Source of the DNA: Selaginella moellendorffii
Lineage: Eukaryota > Streptophyta > Lycopodiopsida > Selaginellales > Selaginellaceae
Length of the DNA: 64,000 nt
Assembly: GCF_000143415.4 (NCBI RefSeq)
Contig: NW_003314265.1
Span: forward strand, 2,026,777-2,090,776
Direction: 5' to 3'
Every line of letters starts with the position of its first letter. Position 1 is the first letter of the stretch. A program made the position numbers and the translations under genes. Positions 1 to 13,729 of the stretch are shown here, piece by piece. The notes under the pieces are model-generated. The model ran no database searches and was not told where the DNA came from. It saw only the letters and a list, made by a program, of their open reading frames with translations.

Positions 1-386
1 CCACGGATGTCCCAGGTATGGTTTGTTTTCCATTCGCATCTAGCATCAACTTCGAGCGAGTTCTCACGACACAAACGAAAACGAAACAGGTTCTTCGGAT
101 TCTCGAGGGCGAGATGATAATCGACCCGGCTCCAGCCTCATCTCTCAGCGACGAAGATATCCCTTCCAGGCCAGTGAGCGAGCCGACGCGGCGGTCGACG
201 AGCGCCATCTCCAGCCGGAAGAACAGGTACATTCCCAGCAGCGTCGGCCACTACAGCTCGGGAGCTGCCAAGGAAGATGGAGCTCTCGCAAGGCCAAACT
301 CTGGCAACTTGACACTAGAAGAGCTCAAGGCTGCGTATCGACACAAGCTCGGTCATCGCAGGCTCTCCCTGGGCGATGCTTTGTAA
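1..386 (+). CDS. Receptor-like/cytoplasmic kinase, C-terminal end (partial)
   Basis: Only the last two exons are inside the window: 1..15 (PRMSQ) and 90..386, separated by a 74-bp GT-AG intron (16..89). The joined peptide PRMSQ-VLRILEGE is the standard end of subdomain XI of plant RLK/Pelle kinases. A serine-rich, probably disordered tail of about 90 residues follows, ending SLGDAL before TAA at 384..386. The catalytic core lies upstream of the window, so I cannot tell whether the kinase is active; Selaginella has inactive kinases with similar ends. The subfamily is not determinable from this fragment. Confidence 0.75.
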   Translation, partial: TDVPGMVCFPFASSINFERVLTTQTKTKQVLRILEGEMIIDPAPASSLSDEDIPSRPVSEPTRRSTSAISSRKNRYIPSSVGHYSSGAAKEDGALARPNSGNLTLEELKAAYRHKLGHRRLSLGDAL

Positions 387-542
387 CATAGCATTGTGAT
401 TTTGCGCTTATATTCTATGTAAATTGCGAAGAGATGATTTTGTTAGTATTCTTTTTCGGCGGTCCAGATTATGTTCTTTCTTGTTTTTGACGGTTGGGAT
501 CTGCTGACGATGCTGCCACGTTGGCACAAAAGAATTTTCTGA

Positions 543-568
543 CACGTGGCAGGATTCTCTAGGGTTTA
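543..568 (+). promoter_or_regulatory. G-box and telo-box just upstream of DEP1
   Basis: A CACGTG G-box core (543..548, in the context ACACGTGGC) is followed by a reversed telo-box TAGGGTTTA (560..568), 7 bp before the DEP1 start codon. G-boxes bind bZIP/bHLH factors, and telo-boxes are common near starts of plant housekeeping genes. Function is inferred from motif identity and position only. Confidence 0.4.
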
Positions 569-574
569 TCGGCA

Positions 575-2677
575 ATGGGGACAGTGGTGGAGAGCGCCAC
601 TGAGCAAGCGAAGACGCTCGTGGCGGCGCTGTGCAGGCAGTTCTATGGCCTCGGCTGGGTGTCTGGAACTGGCGGAGGTGTTACTCTCAAGGTGGAGGAT
701 CCGCAGCTCCCCATGGCCGATCGCTTGATCGTCATGGCTCCCTCAGGTAAAATTTCTGCGATGCGATGCGAGCATTGTGATCTTGGGATTCGTTTCGATC
801 TCCCAGGAGTCCAGAAGGAAAAGATGAATGCGGAGGATATGTATGTGCTGGATAAGAATGGGGCCGTCCTCTCCACACCACTGCCATTGCCTCCTCCTCA
901 CAAGCCGCCCAAATGCACGGACTGTGCTCCTCTTTTCATGAAGGTTCTAAAGCTTCTTCTTTTACTTTTTTTTTTATTCTTTCTTCTCATGAGACTTGGA
1001 TTCGTGACTTAGGCGTACACGATGAGGAATGCTGGAGCTGTGATTCACAGCCATGGAATGGAGAGCTGTCTCGTGACCATGATCGATCCCGGTGCCAAAG
1101 AGTTTCGGGTAATACTTTTCTTTTTCTCTTTTTATTCATTTGAGCTCCATCTCGTGTGGCTGCTGTAGATCACTCACATGGAGATGATCAAAGGAATCAA
1201 AGGGCATGGTTACTACGACGAGCTTGTAGTCCCGATCATTGAAAACTCTGCGTATGAATACGAGCTCACGGACTCCTTAGCAGCAGCCGTGAGTAAAAGC
1301 TCGTTCGTTTCTCACTGTTGTCTTTCTGATTCGTGTTTTGCTGGAAGATTGCCGCTTATCCACGAACGACGGCGGTGTTAGTGAGAAACCATGGGATTTA
1401 CGTCTGGGGTGACTCGTGGATCAGTGCTAAAACTCAGGTGATAGTATTTTTGCCAGCTTGACTCTTAATCTTTTGCGAAACAGGCAGAATGCTACCATTA
1501 TCTTTTTGACGCCGCACTTAAGCTTCGCCAGTTTGGCCTCGACCATACAAACCCCTTGCATGGACCAGTGAAGAAACTCAGCCTTGCAGCTCCAAAGAAA
1601 AACTATCCCGTAAGAAATACTGTCCATTTATGCGGCTTTTATCAAATGTTTTTCTTCTGCTTTGCAGCGTGTGATTTTACTTGATATTGAAGGCACCACC
1701 ACTCCCATATCGTTCGTGACGGACGTTTTGTTTCCCTATGCGCGTGACAATGTGGGAAAACACCTCTCAGCCACTTACGATTCGAAGGAGACTCAAGATG
1801 ATCTAGAACTTCTCAGGCAACAGGCAAGATTTCAATGGTTTTGGTGGCAGCAGAAATCAAGCTCTCGTGTTATGACAAGCAGGCTTCTAAAGACACGAAG
1901 GAGGGAAACGTGCAAGCGCAGCTCATTCCTCCAAGTGATGCTCCTAAGGACGAAGTCATTGCGGCAGCGGAGCGTAACGTTCTCGCCATGATTGCTGCCG
2001 ATCGCAAAGTTACAGCCCTCAAACAATTGCAGGTCTGGTCTTGTTTTTAATCAACGTTTCTTGATCCTTTGCATCACAGGGACATATTTGGAGAACAGGA
2101 TACAAAAACGGTGAACTCAAAGGCCAAGTCTTTCAGGACGTTCCTGAAGCACTCTCCTTGTGGCATTCTGCCGAGTCGAAGGTCTGATAGAAGTTGCCAA
2201 AGCACGATGTTGATGTTGTCGCCTTCTTCCTTTCAGGCCTATATTTACTCGAGTGGGAGCCGAGAAGCGCAGCGGCTGATCTTTGGGAACACAAACTTTG
2301 GTGATTTGAGGAGATACATTTCGGGCTACTTCGATACCGTGACAGGGTGAGATTTTCTGCACTTGGTTCATTACATTTGCTCCTCGCATCTCATTCCTTT
2401 TCAGAAACAAACGAGAGGCACGGAGTTACACTGAAATCTTCCTTTCGGTGGGTGCCGACGAGCCCTCTCAGATTACTTTCGCCACGGACGTGCTGGCTGA
2501 AGCTGTTGCGGCTAAAGAAGCTGGTAATGTCTGGGAAAAAAAAGCGAGGGATGTGTTGCTAATGTATCATTGCTTTTGTTGCCAGGCCTGGACACTGTGA
2601 TACTTGAGAGACCAGGGAATGCACCGCTGCCTAGCGGTCATGGTTTCAGGACGGCAAGCACCCTTCTCGAGATATAA
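575..2677 (+). CDS. DEP1: Bifunctional methylthioribulose-1-phosphate dehydratase / enolase-phosphatase E1
   Basis: Cytosolic methionine-salvage enzyme. The N-terminal class II aldolase-like half (MtnB) dehydrates methylthioribulose-1-P; the C-terminal HAD half (MtnC) enolises and dephosphorylates the product. I read twelve exons: 575..746, 807..943, 1013..1108, 1169..1288, 1348..1437, 1484..1609, 1668..1823, 1883..2032, 2080..2181, 2237..2346, 2405..2523, 2586..2677. They sum to 1,470 nt (489 aa), close to other plant DEP1 proteins. Visible motifs: the substrate-loop glycines GTGGGVTL, the zinc site IHSHGME, and the HAD nucleophile motif LLDIEGTT at the start of exon 7. Intron 7 (1824..1882) begins with GC in the context CAG|GCAAG, the usual GC-AG donor; no GT donor there keeps the frame. 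The start is the first ATG in frame with the conserved N-terminus. The MtnB-MtnC fusion is normal for plants. Confidence 0.95.
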
Positions 2678-3370
2678 GATTGGGACTCAAAGTTTGCAAG
2701 CTCTTACTCAAACAAAGAATAGCGTCTTGGCATATTCGAGAAGCTAAGTTATCGGGTCACGTGGCTTTGGGCTTGTGAGAAGTCTAGAGGATAGCATCAG
2801 GGCCTTAACACCAAGAAGCAAAGTTTTTTAACCTTGTATTCTCAAACCAGGAGTCTCCAGTTCGTCCTTCTTGGCTCTTGGGATACCAGCCGGTTTGTGA
2901 GCTTTATTCACGAAGTTCACGGGTGAATCATCTAATAGCGCCTCGTCAAAGTCCTTACTCCCGAGATGCAAGACTGCTAAATAAATGGAATTGTTCCCAC
3001 GGAAACAACAGCTAGCGACAAATGTTTGCAACTTTGTAAATGTATTCCTTTCTTTTCAAGGAAACCACCTCTGCCAGAGCGTAAACTCCCTGCAACGTTG
3101 TTCTATGGCACCGTTGCAGTCTCATGGTGCAAAAACAAAAGGAAGTTAGAGAAACCATAAAGAAAACTAAAGAGAACATAGACCTGGAAGGTTGAAGCCT
3201 CTCCTAGCTCTTTGAACAAACATTTTGGTTAGAGCAAACAGCTCACGAACCTTTGACTTCCATTTCGTTGAACAGCAAACATGCTAGTTAGACAAACCAA
3301 TATATGAGTTGATTCAGGCGTCTTTTCTTGTAAATTCACACTGTGCACATTCTTTTGCCTTTGGAGTTTT
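2678..3370. other. DEP1 3' flank; no supported gene
   Basis: This holds the probable DEP1 3' UTR and intergenic DNA. On the minus strand at 2828..3031 a 67-residue open frame contains a stretch (GNNSIYLAVLH...ALLDDSP) that loosely resembles an ankyrin repeat. It has no intact neighbours, no plausible gene context and ends abruptly. If real, it is a fragment of a dead ankyrin gene. Confidence 0.3.
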
Positions 3371-4590
3371 CATGATCGTTGTTTTCATTGAGGTTGGACC
3401 ATTGTCAAGTACGTCTTCAGCTGGATTGAAGTTCTGAAGATCACGTTGTTTCTCAGCCGGCAGGTCTTGCGTTGAGCACAGCAACAACATAATTCAAAGC
3501 CTCTCCAAAACGTTGACACAAAATCTCTCCAATCTCGTAGCATTTTTCTTTTTGAACACGGCGTTTTTTAGTTCTTATCGTGGTTGAGCAGTACCAACAC
3601 GTCAATTGTCCTTTTCATGACAAGAAATTAGAACAAATTGAAACACATGCAAACCTGAAGCTAAGTATTCTCAACTTTCAATAATGTTCCTTGGACCCTT
3701 GTTTTGCACTTAGCTTGTTTGAGCTGTTTTATGAGCATATCATCTTAGCTTGACTGTGTCCCTAGTTCCCTTTTGCGTTGAGCATAGCATCTTCTTGACC
3801 CGTCGAAAATAAAGAGCGAACCTGATGTCTTCAAACGTTGAGAGTTCAACACGAATTCAAGCCTTTCATTTATCGTTGATCATTCGATCCTAGCTCGTTG
3901 CGAGCAGCTTCGCTTTCTTGTCTCCAGCAAATCTCTCTTGTTTCGTTGTCTTACTCGCTTATTCCTAACACAAAGAAAAGCCCTTACCTTGAGAGGTGGA
4001 GAGGTGCGAGAGTTACGGATCATGATCGCTGTTGTCATTGTCATTTACGTCTTCAGCTGGATTGAAGTTCTGAAGATCGCAGGTGCCCAAAAGTTGTTTC
4101 TCAGCTCACAGGTCTTGCCTTGAGCGCAGTAACAACATAACTCAAAGCACTGACAATCTCTCCAAAACGTTGACACAAAATCTCTCCAATCTAGTAGCAT
4201 TTTTCTTCTTGGCACACGCTGTGACATGGCGTTTTCCAGTTCTTATCGTTGTTGGCAACACCAACATGTCACTTGGCTTCTTCATGACAAGAAATTAGAA
4301 CAAATCGAAACACACGCGAACCTGGCAACATGAAACTAAGTGTCGTTGATCTAGTTTTGTTTGTATTCACAGAGCGTTGTCCATCCGTTGTTTCACTTGT
4401 TTGAGTTGTTTGTTGTGTCACTGGCTCCCTTTTGCGTTGCAATCGCGAACCTGGTGTCCTCGAACGTTGAGAGTTTCAACACGATTTTTTGATCGCCTCT
4501 AACAGACCTCTTAGCTCGTTGCAAGCAGCTTTAACGCAAAGAAAAGCCCTATCTAAAAAAACTTACCTTGCGGGAAGGGAGAGAGAAGCA
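3371..4590. repeat. Non-coding tandem duplication, two units of about 0.6 kb
   Basis: Unit 1 (about 3371..4020) and unit 2 (about 4021..4590) are diverged direct copies. Matching anchors in the same order are CGTCTTCAGCTGGATTGAAG, CCAAAACGTTGACACAAAAT, CATGACAAGAAATTAGAACA and AAAGAAAAGCCCT. Internal indels make unit 2 shorter. Neither unit carries a conserved open frame. Origin unknown; it may descend from decayed coding or transposon DNA. Confidence 0.7.
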
Positions 4591-4756
4591 CCTGGAGCTC
4601 CGATCAATGGGCAGAGTGGAAGGGTCGCGACCCCAACCCCAAGACATCCCGTCGGCTGCATCCACCATCACTGCCCTAGCCCTTCATCAACGATGTACCC
4701 TAAGTTTGAGTTATTTTATATAGGCAGGGCAAAAAGGGAAAACGAGAGCTGCTAAA

Positions 4757-6090
4757 TTACTCGTCGAGGGGACGAGGAATCCTGCTGATCGGACAGCCTG
4801 CTGGATGGCTCTTCCGTGCTGCTGTTGCGTGCCTGCACGGTAAGCTTCTGGATCTCAGCCGCCGAATGCATCGCACCGTCGTGCAAAACTCCCTGAAATG
4901 TAAAAACTCTTTAAGCAAATGAAATGCACAGACGAGATCTTACCCCCAGGGGTCGTCTCCGACGAGCAGCATGTCGCCTTCGTTATCTACGTACACGGCT
5001 TGCCACTCGGACCCGTTCAGGTTCTTGTCGATGCCGAACAGATGCTGCAGCTCCTCCAGGAGTTCCCTGTATCCCCGAAACTTGCGCAAGTCCAAAGCTC
5101 GTCCCACTGCACCGTGTTTGTGAAGCTTTGAAAAGTAGAAGAGATTCAGAGTCTGGCGCTTCAAATAAAGAATGAGATCTTACTTTGGTGCACGTCCTGC
5201 TTGCTGCTGCTGGTTCCAGTTCTGGCCAGTGACTCGAGATCCTTGTGGACGTCGTCTTTGGCGGTGCTGGCCAAAGCTGTCTTTGCTTTCAACCAGAAAC
5301 CAAATAGTGTGCACTCGCGGTCAGAATCGTTTGCATTACCTGGGGCTCCCCAACTCCTGAAAGAACAAAAAAGAGTAGACAAAAAAGCATTACATAAGAA
5401 GTTACTGGGAGCCTGTTGCTGCGAGGACACATGTGAAGCTTAAGAAAAGAGTGTCTGTTGTATGTAAGTAGACTGGGCAACTTAATGCTGCTTGCCAATA
5501 AGCGAAGCTGCTGGGTGGAGAAGGCTGCTGCGGTTCTCGAATTGTGGAGGAATCTTCTGCTCTCGAAACTGCTGAATGCAAAGCCTAAGCTGCTGCTGGT
5601 GCATATCGACTTTACGATGAGATGGTAGCCCCTCGTTTCTGGGGCTTGGCAATCCAGAAGGAAAACCAGGAACACTACGACCACTCAGGTGTCAGTCGAA
5701 AGTCATACGACAATCATCTTTGTCAGATCCTACAGGACACCCGTAATTTGCAGGCATCTCACAAATACAAGGCTGACGAGAGGGAAAATTTTCTCAGACC
5801 AACCGTGAATTAAAAGTGCATGTAGAGAGTACTTATGTCTGTGAGCATTGTTGGCCTGCCTGAATCTCTTCGTCGAAACCGGGGGAGTCACATTGAGCAA
5901 TAAATGGATCTATCTCTCATGCCTGTCTTTCACTAGCCGCGTGCTCAGCTAAAAAATGCGTCACTTGAAGACAGGACTCTTTACCTTTGGGAAGCGCCAT
6001 TTAGAGCCAGGCCATCGAGCCGGATCGATATCGCCAATTCCAGTAATAGTTCCCATATATCTGACACTACCGGTGGAAACCAGCAAGTCG
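4757..6090 (-). pseudogene. Auxin response factor (ARF)-like gene, C-terminal half only; degraded or non-canonical
   Basis: ARFs are nuclear transcription factors with a B3 DNA-binding domain, an Auxin_resp domain and a C-terminal PB1 domain. Read right to left, I see the end of Auxin_resp ([19 protein letters not shown], then SKWRF, near 6000-6060), a Q-rich middle (about 5496..5688), a 17-nt exon (5340..5356), exon 5184..5285 ending SRTCTK, PB1 exon 4944..5125 (LHKHGAVGRALDLRKF; acidic OPCA-like DNEGDMLLVGDDPW) and a last exon 4757..4892 starting EFCTTVRCI. No B3 domain or start is found upstream, and the SPWEIE region after Auxin_resp is missing. After VRCI the usual tail (SAAEIQKL) lies in a different frame, suggesting a frameshift. 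The donor after the Q-rich exon would be GC. It could be a pseudogene or a DBD-less non-canonical ARF. Confidence 0.6.
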
Positions 6091-7872
6091 GACGAGAAGA
6101 GGTCCGCGTGGATTCTTCTGCCGGCCTGGAGCTGGCGCAAAACCTGAGGGAGGAGATGGTGATGGAGAGGTTGGGTCTCTCACCTTTGCTGCGCGTCCCA
6201 TCGCAGAGTTTGCGAGCCTGTTTGATATCGTAGAGCTATCAAACTCGAAACTCGATCGATAAAACTTACTTGCGGGAATGGACTTGTTTGATGCTCCCTT
6301 GAGGCGAGTTCTCACTCGAGTCGGTCCGACGTTGAAAGTGTGGACGAAGTCGGGAAAGGTTGGATTTTCAAGAAATTTAGAAACGAAAAAAATGCTGTCA
6401 AAAGTTGTGCTACCTACTCCTGCTCAAAAACTCTAATCCTCGGAATGAGGCTCTCACCATCACTCGTTGAAAACATACAAAAAAAAAAGAGCGCGTGATC
6501 CCTTCACTGGCGAGAGCTAGAGCTGTAGCGATGCTCGGTTACCCGCCTGACGCGATGTGCCCCGCATTATCAGCCACGTCATCATCCCCCTCCGAGGAGG
6601 ACACCGTGCTGACTCCCACCTTGAAGCGGGCGCGCTCATACCATTGGTGTCTTCGCGAGCTCTTATATATCAAATCAAAGCCCTTGAGCTTGGGCATATG
6701 GGATAGGGCACTCTAGTTAGGGCTGCTCAGCATATTCTTTGATCCCTAGGGCAGGGACCTTTTTAGGTTTGTTTGGTTTTAAAGATCAAGGAATCCCCTG
6801 TGAATGGATGGACTCGATCGATCAGAGCGCTCGGGGCGTCTCGTCCTTCGCTGCCGGTGACGAACATTGGTTCTCCTGTAAACAACGAGATATCTGGTAG
6901 ATCAAATTCAAGATACTCGGCTTCTTGAGCAGCAGGAAGAAAATGCGGATGTGCTTCGGTACGCCACGGCTTCATTGCTCGTACCAGAGATGAGTTCCAT
7001 AACAGGTGATCCCTACATGGCGCAGCAAGCACAGCCACCACGATTTAGAAGATGCAGAAGGATGAAGATGGGAAAGAGGAATGGCTATAAAAAATGATAT
7101 GTCAACCCCAAAGCAGAGAAGCTTGTAGAATGGTGGACAAAAACATCAAAGATGACAACCTTCTTGCTTCTTTTCCTTTTTTCTTTTTTTCCCTTCAGAA
7201 GCTTGGACAAACAATTGGTGGAAGGTCCATGATGGAGCGGATATCCTAATAAGAGCCGGCTAGAAGTGGGCCAAATATGGAGTTGGAGCTGGTAATCTTT
7301 TAAGTCTTCATATAGTTTTAAACTAGTGTGAGATGAGTCATGCTTCATGGTAGATGCTGCAAAACCATGTAAACAGCATATGGATGAATGAATGGATCAG
7401 ACATTCAGCCTTCTTGCTTGCATCCTCTAATCACAATGCTCAAAACCTGTCTTTTCCACCAACAAAGTCTTTCTTCATCCTTTCATGAATAGATATGTAG
7501 GGAAATTAAAGTCAAACTAAAAAATCAACAAGCTTACCAAAAAGAATGCAAGCCTCAGAAATTTTTCTCCGCTGAATCGACTTTCTTATACACTGCCCTA
7601 CGGCACGTAGGATAGCTTCTCGTCACGTGTCGCACAACCACGTAACACATTTTGGACCGCCAAAAGATCAAAAGATCGTATATGGTCCCAAGTTTTAATT
7701 GACAATACAGCAAGGATGAGAATACGGCACCACCTTTGCTGAAATGATTCCTATCATTTTTATCGGTGAATTTTTCTAGAGAACTGGCACCTCTCGACGC
7801 CATTGGTGTTGTTTCTTTTGCTGTTGTTTGATAGCCCGTCTCCACGGAGTGCTCTGCTGCTGCTCGCTGCTC
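6091..7872. other. Intergenic region, no supported gene
   Basis: Open frames here are short and match nothing I know. The frame at 6067..6315 (minus) lies where upstream ARF exons would be expected but shows no ARF motif. The frame at 6763..7041 (minus) begins at a non-ATG codon. Part of 7380..7872 is probably the 3' UTR of the ABC1 kinase gene to the right. Confidence 0.4.
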
Positions 7873-9918
7873 CTAATCTTTGCCTGGCCTTTCCCGTTCT
7901 GTGAGCCTTCGAAAAAGAGATCAAGTCGATGGAATTCGCCTTAGAGCTTTTAGTCCTTAAGAGGGAAAGAGCTTACCCGTAGATATCTGGTTCGCGGCTT
8001 TCAAAGCCTCATCGGCAAGCTTTTTCCACTCGTCCGCCACGGAGTAACTTATTCCCATGCCCATGCTAATGCCTCTAAGTATGTGAATCGTTCTAAGGAG
8101 GAAAAACAAATCCCTGGGAAACTTCTGCAAAACAAATGGTACACAGCTATCAGCAAAAGTGAGACCAAGAATGTAAGAGATACACTCACGGGAACTGATA
8201 TCTGCTTGAGAAGCGAGTCGTCTGCAAACGGATTCACCACTGTTAACCCACCGGGAAGTTTCGTGTCAAACATGATTGTGGCCAGATCTTTGATCGAGCC
8301 CTCACCAATCATGGACAGTTTCGAGATTTCAATCCCCAAGTCCCTGACGAGAGACATTTTTCATCTTTACCGTCGAAAGAAGGCAACAGCTTACCCGAAA
8401 GCTAGCTCAATCCGCTTTGGATCATGAGAAGACATTCCAAGTATCAGCCTCGCAAAAGCGAGCCGCAACTCATTAGGGAGTTCCTTCACTTGTCCGTAGT
8501 CCAGTAATGCCACCTGCGGCAATCATCTCATCCACAAAACTATTCTAACATGACAAGAAACTTTACCTTGCCATTGCTTTTCACAAGTATGTTTCCTGGG
8601 TGTGGGTCAGCTTGGAAAAACCCGTCTCTCAATATCATTTGGCCGTAAGCTGCAGTGATATCCTTCAATATCGATCTGCACAGTTGAATCAGTAGAGAAA
8701 AGCTCGCAAAATGCTCACCTCTTTGCATGGTTCGCAACACTTCCGTGGGGATTAATGCCTCGTTTAATCATCTCATCCGCTATACGTAGAATCGGAATGC
8801 CCTCAACAAAATCCATTACCAGAACTTTTCTATAGGAAAACAGAAGATTAGAAAGTGAATATACAGACTTTAATCTAATGTACCTTGTTACGAATCCTGG
8901 AACAGGACGAGGAACCTGAATGGGAGGGCTCCCACGATTCTCTTTGCTTAAAGTAACCGCAATCCGATCCATTGACTTCGCTTCCCTCAGGAAATCGAAT
9001 TCATGGTGAACCTGCCTAACAAAGAGCTTAGAAACATACATACGAAAGCTTCGTTTACCTGCTGCTCGAGTTCGTCGACAGCCGAAACAAGATCAAACTT
9101 TACATCGAAACGCTGCAAGAATGCTCCAAATGTTTTCTGATTGGATATATCAGTCATCATCAGCTCTTCAGCACCAGGATGTTGCACCTAGAAAATGGAA
9201 CGATAAAACAGTCAGGATAGATCCGTAACAGAAGCAGGTCTTACTTTGACAGCAACGTCAGTCGATCGACCCTTTAACCGCGCTCTGTGAACCTGGCAAC
9301 AAGAGTTAGTAGAGAATTCCCGCAGGTTGAATGACAGTACCTGAGCGATCGAAGCACAGCCAAGGGGCTTCTGATCGAAACGTTCGAAGAGTGCATTGAT
9401 TGGGTTTCCAAGCTCAGCTTCCACAATACCCTGGACAGTCTCGAAAGGTGTAGGAGGAGCATCGTCGCACAGCACAACAAGCTTCTTCACCCAAGCTGCA
9501 GGAACCAAATCCGGTTTTGCCAGAACTTGAGCAGACTAGAATCAAAGCCAAAGTGTCCATTTCACGAAGAAACAATTTTCGCATCAAAAAACTTACTTTT
9601 AGGAAGAATCCACCGAGGTCAGTACAAAGAGCGTAAACCTTTTCGGCCGCACTCTCATGCTGTTCCTCCCAAATCCTGTCTTGCTCCTGCTTGTCACTGA
9701 CGAACTGGACCCGGATTTGGCACACCTGCACATCAATTGCCAGTGTCACGAAATTCTTCCCTCCTCAAAAACCCCACCTTGTAGCTGGCATAGATCGACA
9801 TGCAGCGCATCCAGAACTGCATAGTCCGATCGATGGTGCGCTTCTTGCTCTCAATGTGCACATCTCGCTGCTGCTTGTCCAGCATAATATGAGCCCACTG
9901 CCTGGTCCTGTTCTCCAT
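7873..9918 (-). CDS. ABC1/ADCK (UbiB) family atypical kinase
   Basis: Protein-kinase-like ATPase family of plastids and mitochondria, linked to quinone and lipid metabolism. Twelve exons from right to left: 9778..9918, 9597..9725, 9341..9535, 9245..9292, 9059..9187, 8884..9011, 8719..8829, 8567..8675, 8395..8513, 8190..8343, 7977..8124, 7873..7898; 1,437 nt, 478 aa. Family marks are ASIAQVHRA, the lysine strand VAVKVQHPG, DPHPGNIL and the metal motif LLDYGQ (DYG instead of DFG). The N-terminal signature usually written KxGQ reads KSAQ here (about residues 90-93). I chose ATG at 9918 because it keeps frame with the family. The same frame continues upstream without ATG to about 10,014, so a longer, possibly transit-peptide-bearing N-terminus from another exon is possible. 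Substrate is unknown. Confidence 0.88.
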
Positions 9919-10301
9919 GGCCCTGTAAAGCTCTACAGCTACTACCCCAATCCTTCCAAGCCCGCTGCCGCCACCACCGCTAACGTCGCAGCCATCCCAT
10001 TTCTTCTTTTTCACTCTGCCCTGGAAACAAATTGGTTTCTCACCACGTCCTCTGCCACGTCCTCTACCACATCATCGGCCATTCTGGTCCACGTCGTCCT
10101 TCACACGTCTCCCATGCACTTTTTTTTTGACAGATTTGCTTTGGATTTTCGGTCTCTCCTTTTTTTCCAGCCGTCACGGGCTTGTTGCTTCCGAACATAA
10201 AGATCGATTTTCCTGTTGCAACAAACCAAGTATTAAATCAAATATTTGAAAATAAAGGACTACACCATTACTTGCCGTATAAGATCAAAAATATTGTTGT
10301 G

Positions 10302-13676
<3,375 letters not shown>

Positions 13677-13729
13677 TCATCGATCAATCCATCCAAGCCA
13701 TAAACCCTAGAACCCTAGGTAGCTAGCAA
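13677..13729. promoter_or_regulatory. Bidirectional promoter/5' region between FTSHI4-like gene and IMPL2
   Basis: The two start codons face away from each other with only 53 bp between them. The spacer contains AAACCCTAGAACCCTAG, two telo-box-like cores. Unless one gene starts further in, both 5' UTRs must overlap or be extremely short. Both products are predicted plastid proteins. Confidence 0.55.
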
